DNA from: Reticulitermes speratus
Taxonomy: Eukaryota; Arthropoda; Insecta; Blattodea; Rhinotermitidae
NCBI GenBank assembly: GCA_021186555.1
Contig: JAJKFL010000039.1
Location: 36,932,733-36,996,732, forward strand
Reading direction: 5' to 3'
DNA: 64,000 bases
Shown: one piece after another, positions 25,801 through 37,800 of the stretch
How the letters are laid out: each line of letters opens with the position of its first letter
Position numbering within the stretch: the first letter of the stretch is position 1
The notes under the pieces: model-generated
The model's input: the letters and a program-made list of their open reading frames with translations, nothing else
Told to the model about the DNA's origin: nothing
Database searches by the model: none
Made by a program: the position numbers and the translations under genes

Positions 25801-28800
25801 CTCAAGAGAAAACAGATAGAACTCAGTTTTTTAAATTGTCTAGATGCAAATTCCATGTAAGGTGACAATCTAGATACATGCCTAAAAATTTAATATTTTC
25901 AGCAACAGTAAGAGCTTGATTATTGTACGATACATGTAACGGATAAGTAGAAGATTTAGAGGAAATAAATTTTATCAATTGCATCTTATTTAAATTAAGT
26001 ACCAACTGATTGTTTTGAAACCATTCAGCAATGCAACAAAATACCTTATTTAATTTAAACTTTAGTTCAGTATGATCATTGGACGAAACAAGAATATTAG
26101 TGTCATCAGCAAAGAGAATGGTGTGAGAAACTTTACCTATGATGCTTGAAAATAGTTAATATAAACATTGAATAATAAAGGACCCAACACAGATCCCTGA
26201 GAAACACCATGTCTAACAGTTTTTTGGTCCGATAAAATATTAGGTGAACTGTCAAGTTGCAAAAGAACTCTTTGTTTTCTGTTATACTAATAAGATTTAA
26301 GCCAATTTAAAATACAGCCATTTACTCCATAAAATTCCAACTTTGAGATCAATAATTCATGACTAACACAATCGAAGGGCTTTGTCAAATCACAAAATAA
26401 CCCCGTTACATATTCTTTGTTATTCCAAGCTCTGAGAATCAAATCAGTAAGTTTAAATATTGCACTTTCAGTAGATACATTATCCCTAAAGCCATATTGC
26501 TCAGGGACCAAAATATTGTTACTTACTAGATGATGTTTTAACCTTTGGAAAATGAGCAATTCAACTATTTTAGAAAAACCAGTCAATAATGATATGGGTC
26601 TGTAATTTGATATTTGTGATTTTTCACCTCTCTTAAAACAGGGTATAATGATAGCATACTTTAGACGCTCCAGGCAGATACCAGACAACAATGATTTGTT
26701 ATAGATGTAAGTGAGAGTTTTAGAAATGTGGCTACCACATAATTTTAATATTTTATTAGATAAACCATCATAACTGCATGAACTTTTATTTTTTAATGAA
26801 GAAATTGTGCATATGAGGAAAAATATGGTAGAGCCAGACAGGCCACAGATGACAATATAATATGGCACATGCACTTTATATGCTGGATAACTAAGGCAAG
26901 AATGCAGACACACGCTCAGAATATGCAATACTTATTGCTGTTCCATGACAACAATGGTTACAGGAACACACCTCAATGCTACGTTTTTTTTGTGATGTAC
27001 AGATGCAGACGCTAGTGTACTGAGGCAGTAAAACAGTGCTGCAGTCACATGGTGGGATTTATAGATTGGAAATGGGTGCACTGAGGCATGTGTATCACTG
27101 CAGAAAATATGGATGGAAAGGTACAATAGCCGGAACAAAACTGTATGTGCATCTGTCAGAAGTCAGTGGCAAGCAGATCAGTAGGATGTGACAGCAGATA
27201 AGGACACATGTACTGTCCAAAGTGTAAACAGCAACATTAAGCTGCCTGTCTCAGTTCAGTGTCTATAATTTTTTGGTTTATATAGTGTATGTCTTTGTTT
27301 GCCTTACTTACACAATATTGTAGCATATGCCAAACTCACAGTATGGTCCAAGCCATTGGAGTACACATTTTCAAAATGTGATGCCTAAAAGTGTTTACAT
27401 TTTATTGGCCTCAGTGTTTATTAGCATTGCAAAGTTGGCTACTCTGTGTAGGGGATACTGATAGTAGTTAATTAAATTCACATGAAATAGCATAATTTAT
27501 CAAAATATATTTTGTAGTTATTTCAGTGATAAATATTAATGGATAAACAGGCACCACTGTTTCCTCGTGCATTCATAAAAAATAATACGTACTTAATGTT
27601 CTGAGACCGAGTTTGTAAGCAGGAAATGTGTTAAAGCAACATGTTGACCATTAGTGGCCCGGAACAGCCATTTTGCGTTAGTGGCCGGAACAGCCATTTT
27701 GCGTTAGTGGCCGAAACAGCCATTTTGCGTTACATGACCCAATACTTGACATGTATGAAGCACAGTTGAATTGTGGGAACCTTTGTAATGCATTCTGAAC
27801 TGTGTGCACGTGCAAACGTGTAGTAAGTCTAATATTGTAGTTTCTCATAGTTGTTGGCTTAGATCTTTGGGTGTTCTGTTTTGGCTTGTGATGCCATGTA
27901 ATAATTTATTCAGTGGATAGGAATAAATCAGTGTGACACAGTGCGTATGGAAAGCTGATTGTATTTGGTGAAAGGTTCTGATGACAGACGTTTTACAGTT
28001 TGTTATAGTACAGTAAAGTGTTGAAAAAGTCAGTGTCAATTACAGGCTTCAGAGGATGGCAGGTGGCCTGTGGCAGCATTGGACTTCATTCATACAACAA
28101 TTGTAGAAAAGCAGTGCCAGGTCACTGTGAAGGAGATACCCAAAATAGGCCAACCTCTTGTGGTAAGTGAACCATTAATGCAGTAAGTAGTATCATTTGT
28201 TGCCTTTATGTCACTTTGCCCGTTCGTCTCATGTGTAAATGACTTTCATCAAGTTTTCTTCATATCTAGTAACAAGTATCAACCACATGACTTGGCTTCT
28301 AGCCCAAGAATATTTTATTGAACAAGTATCTGGTTGCCAGGCAGTCATAACCACCAGTTCATAAATTATGTAAATGAAGAGTCTCTGTCTTGCAGGTTAC
28401 TACAGGAACTCTGATGATAGCCGTTTTGTTTAATTAAAAGTAATTGCTGTGGATGGTGTATGTGTTTGCTGTTTTCATGAAAATCGTGACATTTAAATGT
28501 GCCAGTGGCATCGTAACACATCATACAAGCACTAAAGGCATAACAGGATGTATAGAATGAAGTTCAATAGAGGCCAAATATCTTGTGCATTTATCTTCAT
28601 GTTTTGTTTTGTGTCCTGGCTAGGAAGTGGGGTGATCGGGTCGTGTGGATAGCAGTCGAATGCATTTTCTGACTTTGGAATTTGTGGCATATTTGTGTGG
28701 CTTGACAACCTTGTCAGTGTTCTCAACACTTCTTGTATGAAGTTTCTTGGTAGCATTTTATATTTTTCACTGTCTTGTTTGTAGATTCTGGTACTATTAA

Positions 28801-31800
28801 TAAAGAATTTTGTTTCTATTCCAGATTTCTTTGCTTGGACCTGGTAATATAGACATTGCAGAACTTCTTGTTCGCATGCAGTTTGCCATATACTGCAGCA
28901 CATCAGAACTTCATATGACACCAAAGTCAGAAAATGACATATTAAGTAAAGCATCAGATAGCTCTGTTGAAGATGAGGAAGAGCCTGAAGTTATTGTTGA
29001 AAGTGAGGCTTTGGATGTTACTATTCAAGATGATGATGAAACATCTGTTGATGAGGAAGACACTGAAAAGGCTGTTGAAAATGAAGAATTAACCATACTT
29101 TCAAATGAAGACCCTAATGAGGATGCTGAAAACAATAAACGGAATGTTCATGATGTGACATCTGAAGAAACACATGAGTGTATAAAGTGGAGTGACCTCT
29201 TAGAGCAAGAAGAGAAACGGAAGGTAATTTTTGTTGCTTTTCCCCCTCTTCAGTTGCTTGTAAGCTTTAAATTTTAGAATGTACAATATTGTGATTAATT
29301 CCATGTACATCATTCTTACAGACTTAACTGTATAAAATGTGGTGGCACTTTGTTTGCTAGTTTGTCCTTTGCCACTGGCTTCTGTATTATCATTCTACAT
29401 TTGGCCGAAGTGCTAGAAGTGAGTGTAACATAGTATTAACATGCAGCAGAAGAGCTTAAAACAGGAATTATTTGTTGAACACTTCAAGAAAATACTGTAA
29501 TGATTTGCTATATAGATCCTTAAGAAATCATTCCATCTACTCCTCCATTATTGTGAGCAACTTTAAAATCGCTTTTGGTTTTTACCACTTTTGGAGGAGC
29601 CTCACCCCCTCTTGTTAGCTGCAGTTTTTTTCCCGAAGGTGACACAGTAAAAATAAGGTGACAATTTCTCTGCATGGCCTGGGTAGCCACTCCCAACAGT
29701 ATTAGAATTCATTGCAGGGTACCTGAGAAGCACAGTAAAAACATTTCTGTGGATAGGCTTGCTGCTACTGATTAGCTGCAGTTTCTCTCATGTTATCTCA
29801 GAGTGTAGTCATTTGTTGCTGTGTTTAAGTTACTGGCATAGTGCCATCACCCCCCACCCACCCACCTCAGTGTTGCATAAAGAAAGTGGCAGAGAGAGAT
29901 CTCTAATCATATTATGTGTGGTACTGTTGGTGTATTAAAATTCTTGTAATTGGTTTGTAAAATGGCGTTTCTCATTTTGAGATTTTGAAAACATGACTGG
30001 CAGATGGTGAAGCCAGTTTGCAGTGATAAGACACTCACAATGCTATCCCCATTTACATATCTTGATAATCCTTATTACCATCATGTATATTCAGTGTTAT
30101 AGAGGCATGAATCCATGTTGGGTTGATATAGTACATTATGTTAGCAGTGTACCCCATAGGAACATCCACTCTTATGAAACCTGTATGGTAGTTATTCTGT
30201 GGTATTTTCATTTCCTGTACCATCATGATACACTTACATGTTCATTCTTATACAGTGTCCTGTAGTTCCCCTACAGAATTCAACATCATTACTAATTATG
30301 AGATATGTGTAAACATACCAATTTTCAAAATGCAGGTCTGGCTGCTTCTTTGTACTGTAACAGCATTTTTCATGCTATTACATACTCATTTTAACGCACT
30401 GTAACTCTATTTCATGAAATTGTAATGTCTTCATAATTAGATGTATTCATACGTTTGAGGGCTAGTGTGCATCTTCAGGTAATGAAGTAACCCATTAATG
30501 CACAGCCATAACATGTTACTTATGTTTCAATAGTTGCAGGAGAAAGAAACAACAAATGTCCACCATTATAAGCCACTGGATATAGCACACTGTGATACCA
30601 TTCCTGTAGGGGTGACAGCTATTTTGTCTGCTACCGAACTGGTTATACAGCCCTGCAAAGTGAAGGGATCTGAGGTAACGCACATAGTGTGCATGCATGC
30701 ATGCAGTTAGAATTATAACGTAAAATTGTAAAGCCTTTCAGATAAATCCTACTTTCCAGTTAAGGTGCTTGTTTTTGAAACAGAAGAAAGTGTGTGAAGC
30801 AGTTTCATGCTTTACACTGTATGGACTCAACTTAAATGTTTTAACTTCTGTTCGCTGAGGGCACAAGCTGTTCTAATACAGGGTGTTCAAAAAGAAATGC
30901 AACCCATGGAGAATGCATGTTGATTAGCAAATTATAAAAATTGTTCATTGTGTTGGCCATTATTGTCTGGACATAAATTTACGTGACAAATTATGCTATC
31001 GAACACTTTTTAATGTCCCATTTGATATGCCTTCTGTATACCAAATGTTGACCTATAAGTTTGCCCGTGTATGAGGATGATGCAGTGTTCTCTCAAAATT
31101 CCCCGTAAAAGGAAATTAGGTGGGCTAAGATCTGTAGATCTTGGTGGCCATATTCCTTTTAAAATGATTACTGAAAGAGAAAGAAAAGCAGTGGCTTCAA
31201 TAATACTTGCACTCTCCATGGGTTGCATTTCTTTTTGAACACTTTGTACATTGTGTACTGTTTATGGTCATTCTTACAATTCTCACACCGCTGTGTGCAG
31301 TGTACAAGACCTATCATGTGTTAGGCAAGGTTACTTTCAGATGACATGAACAATAATTTTGGAATTTTTTGGTTTTAATTGAAGGGGTGTGTGTGTGTGC
31401 GCGCGCGCGCGTGCGTGTGGGGGGGGGTTTCCTGCATGCTAAACATTATTTTATTTTAATTTTTATGTGTTTTTTTTAAACAATTTTTATGTAAACAGAC
31501 TAATTGGCAGAGGGGAACACTTTTTAAAGTTCACAGACTGCTGTAACATTCTCTTTAATTGCCTGCATCTTTATGGATTACACATCCAACTCAGTCCTGG
31601 TTCAAATGTAATTATTCAGATTCTGTTTTAATTGCTCTAGATGTGATTATAGAAGTGTTAAAACTGCTCTGTTTGTTGTATCCATGGCTCTTTTACTTCC
31701 TGCTTCCTAAATGTCTCAGTATTATTTTAACGTTGTTCATACTGTGCAGTGTTATGTAATTCGTTTTATAAAACCAAGAACATGCACATCCAAATGCATG

Positions 31801-34800
31801 TACATAATATTAATCCACTCCTACATTTTTCAACAGTTGACCAACATCATGAGGGAGCCACATCAATCATTAAAACCTAATGAATTATGATACAATGTAT
31901 GGTGTTAAAATACTAGTATCATAATAAAGTGTAACCTTGTTAAAATATATAGATATGGTATAATAATATGAATAATATTAATACAAATTAAATAGGTTAG
32001 TGCAGCTCCCTGATGATGGCGGTCAATTACTGAAACACATAGGAGTGGGTTAATATTATGTAAATGTATTTGTATATGCAAGTTGTTGGTTTTATAAAAT
32101 GAATTGTCTCAGCATTATTTGACATTCCTTTATTCTATTTTTATTAGCAGTTCTCACTTCTATGCACATGAGCAAGTATCCCATAGCCAGCTAATCCTGT
32201 TCTGTCTCTGTTAAGATTCAGAATTTATCTCTTCACCTCTGCTGTCAGCATTCTTTCTGTATACTATGTATAAAGACAAGCAACAAATTACACATCTAAA
32301 ACAAGTGTGCAAGAAATTAGCATTTTAATGTTTATTTAAATTCTTGTGTCTTACAGCTATGGGAGCTGAAGGAAGAGTTTGAAAGGATGATGGAGGATTT
32401 GCAAGAACAGGCTCAGTTTCAGCCGTTACTCAACAGACCGTATGTAGGTATGTTGTTAAAGTGAAGCATGTGACAGCCCATCAGAAACAAGTGGAGCTTG
32501 AGAGGTTACAGGGGTTGTTTTGGGTTTTGGGTGCAGACACAGGTACACTGGTGAATGCCAGCACCTCCAATTCTGTGAAGCTTGAAGTTTAGGACATATC
32601 TATGTCTGCATACACACACGCTTGGCTTGCCTGGAATTTGAACCTAATTTTCAGCTGCAGTACTGAGGAAGATGGAGAATTGAATGAATCTCTCTCTCTC
32701 TCTCTCTCTCTTTTTTACTGGTAAAATATTAAACTTGTATGATTAAAAATTTGTGTCCTGCAGTTTCTTGCAGTCTGAACAGGACTGACCTCTGCATTGT
32801 AATGGGAAGTGTTGTCTTGAAACAGTCACAGAATGTGGAGGTAAATTTGGAATGAATTTCTCTTTCAGCTGTTATTTAACTTTGTTTGTAGTTTCTTTGC
32901 CATGGGTCTATCATCTTTTCTCATGGCAAAGTTACATAGACATGTCTACAAATCATGTCCATGTCCAAACTGTCTGCAGTTGATTTTGATTATGGTTTCA
33001 GTCCCCATCTGCTGCCCCTCAGCATTAAAATTTGTGATGTCTCTTGATTCTGCATCTTTTCCCCTTACTTACAAGAAATCAAGTAATACCTGTAGAACAC
33101 TGGTAAGGGAGGTTGCTCTGGCACAGAAATTCTTTACTGGAATTTGAATTCCTGTAATTGCTTCATCTCTATAAAATTGTATACATTAATCACAGTTTCT
33201 TTGTCTTGACTGTAGAAAGTTTATGTTTTAAACTGCACAGGAAACATTATCAAAATTATTTATAGTCTCCTACTAAACTACACACCACAGTGTTGTGTAA
33301 CTCATACATTAATCACACATTTACAAAGCAGTTAACTTCACATACCTGAATTTCTTTCTTTCTTTCTTTGTTGGGCCTTTTCTACCTACTCGTAGGTGTA
33401 CGTTATTGTTGTACCTGATCACACTCAGTAACACACATACACACTCAGTAGGACTCCTCTAGGCAAGGGATCGGCCCATCGCAGAGACCTTTACCTGAAA
33501 ACATACAACACTCACAGGAGACATTTATATCACCCAGCAGTATTCAAACCTGCAATCCTCAGCAAGCAGGTGGCCACAGGCCTATGCCTTAGACCACGTG
33601 GCCATTGGGATCAGACCTGAATTTCTTTCTGTGATTAATTACATTATATGTGCTAGTGAGGGATGCTGTTTTGCCAGTACATGCTTTTTTTGTGATGTTA
33701 CCTAGGTTCAGTCATTTGAACACACATGCATTATACAAGAGTTGCATCATTTTGTGATGTGACATCACCACAGATAGAACTGCTGTCCCCAGCATAATCA
33801 CATTTTGCTGTTGTCAGAAGTATTGGTGCTGCTGCTTCAGTGTAGTTCATTGTCAGCATGTGAAAAAGCAGTATGACCAACCTTGTATATATTCACACAC
33901 TGTTATTTAAAACTGAGTGATACTACAGCACAGTTTTGTCAGAGGACTGCTGAATGCTGATTTGTTCTTACTTATGATCTAGGGTGCACAAATCCCAATT
34001 GCAAGGTCACCCAGGTAAATAAGTTTGGTACGGTAGCACCTAATATTTGTGGGTACTCCATATGGAAGTTGCTTCGTGTCACCCTTCTGGCACCTAGAAT
34101 TTTGAGGTAGCTGTTTGGGCCCCTGGTTATGACATTACACAGCATCCGCAATGTTGAATAATACTTTGATGAACTGTTACTTGTTACAATGCAGGACAGT
34201 TGTGTTGTGCTAAATATACCGGAGATGCTCACTGGTACAGGGCTGCTGTTCTTGCTGTACCATCCAGAAAGACTGAGCAGAAACAATTGAAAATTGAATA
34301 TGTGGATTATGGGAATACAGAGTACCAACCAATAGACAAGTGAGTACTGCTTATTTTCTTATGAATTCCTATGTATTAGTAAATATGAATTTAACAGTAG
34401 CACTAATCTGTTACTTGTCCAATGTGTTAACATGGTTTGCATGTGATCTTGCTATATGCTGGACAGTTGCCTGGAGACATTGTGGATTTGGGTAATTTAT
34501 CAAGAATTTCAGCACACCATGACAGCTATAAAATTTTGGTACCAGCACAAATAGAAGTTTCTGCCATTGTGATTGCATGTAACTAATTTTTTAATCATGA
34601 ATTGATGACTTGTTCAAGACCCATGCACAAATGTTTTGGTAACAGTGACATGTGGAACAAACGTTTTCCATTTGCATAATTTTTGTAATGAGCTCTGGTT
34701 TGGAACATTCTGTAAAGTAATATGAACAGGTAAGTTTTGCTGTAGTACAACAATCTGCCAAATTTATCTTCATTTTAACAGAGCACTTTCGCCATTAACC

Positions 34801-37800
34801 CTTACACCTCTAATAATGACAGAACTAGTGATAAAAAGGAAGATAGCGGACTGCAGACTAAAGTATATTTTTTATGTTTTTAAATTAACTATGTAATGTA
34901 TATAGTAGCTTGGAGTGCCTGGTATGATGAAAATCATATTCACATCTCCTTAACCACTCAACATAAAAATCATTTTGATACCTTAAATACTGGACAATAA
35001 TCCTAGTAAATATTTTTGTTGTTTTAAACCCCGCTTTTCTGGTTCTTGCTGGCCAAGACAACATTCACACTGTATCTGGTATGTAAAATATTCAAACGGC
35101 CTTTGTTTAACTTTACGAAAATATAAAAATGAACTAATTAAACATCGTTCTTTCTTAATCTGACCTCTTTCTACCTACTCATTGTAGGTGTAGACGGTTA
35201 TTGTTCACCTGTTCAAACTTAATGACACACACACTCAGTAGGACTCCTTTGGATGACAGGTCAGCCTGTTGCAGAGACCTCAGCTTAACTCACACGAGAC
35301 AGATATCCATGCCCCCAGGGGATTCAAACCCACAATCCCAGCAAGTGAGCAACCACAGACCTATGCCTTAGACCAGTGGTTCCCATAGTGGGCGGTACTG
35401 CCCCCTGGGGGGCGGTGGGATTACCGAGGTGGGCGCTAATAGATACGAGAGGTGGAAGGGAGTGCTGTTAATATCACAGGGGGGGCGCTAGTAGACAAGT
35501 AGTGCATTTATTTTTATAATAAAATTCAAATAAAGTAATTTTTGTGTTAAAAATAAAAAATGAACTAAATTTCTTAGTATTTTAATATATGAATCTTATT
35601 CAAGCACATATTATTTTTTTAATAAACTATTGCTAGATGAATTATTGTTAATCATAAAAATATAATAAATTTTAATTTATTAATTAACACATAAAACATT
35701 AAGTTTAACTCTTATAATTTTATTTAAACGATTTTTTAAATATAAAATAAAAGTGGAAACAGAATGCATTTATGTTTTTTAAAAAAGGTAGGGGGGCGCT
35801 GTGGGTGTGTATATGGAACCAAGGGGGTGGTGGACCGAAAGAGTTTGGGAACCACTGCCTTAGACGGTACAGCCACCAGGATTGGCTAATTAAACATCAT
35901 TTAATTAAATTACATAGAGTTAACACTTCTGCACTGAGATTGTCATAAGCATAATTTCAGTTGCCTTTTGAAAAATTCACTTTACATTTTCTTTGCTGTG
36001 CTTCTTTGTGTATACATGAATTGGCTTTGAATATTTTGTATGCAAGCTTCCTGATGGCTGTAGTCACAATTTAAATGGCATTGTTCAAATTTATAAATAC
36101 AGAGTATACATGCTGAAGCCTGAGTGGGCAGCTGTACCAGTGCAGGCTCTTCATTGTCGGATGTGGCATATTCGAAGATCAGATGACTGCGATCCAGAAA
36201 CACTGTTCGAGAAGTTGGAGGAATGTCTCCGTCTCCTTCATCGACCATTATTAGCCAAGATAAGGGTAATGAACATTCACATTCTTTATAGCACTGGCAG
36301 AATGGAACAGTGAACTTTCTTATAATACATGAAAGCTACTACGGTTGGATCTTCCATGCTAGAAGACTAGTGGAATCATTTACTTCCTGAAATTTGTTAT
36401 AGGCTGATATTTTTAAACTTGAGGACAGGAACGAAGCCTGTCCTTGAAACATGGTGTTTCATTACTGTTTCATTAGAATTCAGATCTGGTTGGGATACAG
36501 CATTGTGTCATTGAGTGAGAGGTTCCATACATTTTGAAGGAACCACACAGCAAATGACACATCATCTTATCCCAGAAGACATGAATCCTTAGAAACACTG
36601 CCATGAGAGCCTCAATCTTGTATTGTTTTATTATTTTTTAATACAAGACAGTGGACAATTCTTGCAGTAAATGATCCCAGATGTGATATACTGTTGTCAG
36701 AATCTTGTAGAATTGAAAGGCTGTTGTTCCTGGACAGTAAACTCAATTGATTTTGTACCGAGTAATTCCAAGGGCAGAGTCCTGCTTGTGAAGTTGATAT
36801 AGTTGCTCAGCTGATAAAGAAATTCCCCATTTAATTATTGTGTTCACAAGATCCCACGACTTAACTGTCATGAGCAAGATGAATTCATGCCACGCCCTCA
36901 CACTGTATTTCTGCAAGATCCCCTTAAACATTAAATGGCCTACTTAACCATACCTTAGCCTTGGCCGTGCCATGGCTCAGGCGGTTAGTCGCCGGCCTCT
37001 CACCACGGAGGCCCGGGTTCGATCCCAGGTCAAGTCCATGTGAGATTTGTGGTGGACAAAGTGGCACTGGGACAGGTTTTTCTCCGAGTTGTCGGTTTTC
37101 CCCTGTCAATTTCATTCCACTGGTGCTCCATTACTTGTAAAACTTGGTAAAAAACTGCTCATCTTCATCACAGGGGTTGCACAATAAGCCTTAAGGCTGC
37201 GGTGCGTCCGTAGCATCAGCTGCAGGGCCCCCTCACAAAAAAAAAATATATATATATACACCTTAGCCTTTAAACTGTAGTTGATGCTATCCTTTTGTTA
37301 CCCCATTTGTCAGTGACATGTACCTCAGAAACTCAACATGTCAGGACATAATGTTGTATAACATTTTTTACTTTATTTTCAACACGGAATCACACTGTGG
37401 AGAGCTTGTGCACCGGTAACTCGCAAATGATGAAGCCAGTTCACAGTGATAATGCTTGTACACTCCTACACAGACAGTCACCATCAATATATCTCGGTAC
37501 ATCCTTACTGCCATTGTATTTGTTCACTGGTATACAGATGTGATGGCATGTTACATCAGTATGCACTATCATATTTGCAATGGCATATTTATTGAGTTGT
37601 GATTCGCCAGCATGAGTCACTCGCAACATCAGTCTTGCATAACGGCTCCTAATTTCTGTATAGACTTTTGCGTTGTCATTAGTGATGAGTTACTCATAAA
37701 AACGCCAGTTTGATTATGTATGCAGTATCTGTTGCCAATTGCAAATGTGGCCATAACAAGCATTCACTGTAATGACACATTTTCAGAGTATTACAAAATC

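Noticed and set aside
26287-26928. 213-residue - strand frame as a single host gene
   Set aside because: Residues after about 45 are clear jockey-type reverse transcriptase; the N-terminal part is the unrelated repeat at 26.82-26.93 kb. It is a chimera of two repeats.
33972-34328. 118-residue - strand frame at 34.0-34.3 kb
   Set aside because: It is antisense to the Tudor module 5 exon (34195-34339) and has no resemblance to any family.
36413-36470. Another hammerhead-like copy (GAGGACAGG...CCTGTCCTTGAAACATGG)
   Set aside because: The GAAAC and hairpin are there, but the CTGANGA block is not recognisable, so I left it out of the count.
36953-37030. A functional tRNA gene
   Set aside because: A and B boxes are present but a cloverleaf with intact acceptor stem cannot be drawn, and the SINE body follows directly.
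36924-37115. 63-residue - strand frame with [19 protein letters not shown]
   Set aside because: This peptide string is the well-known false translation of a tRNA-derived SINE read in reverse.
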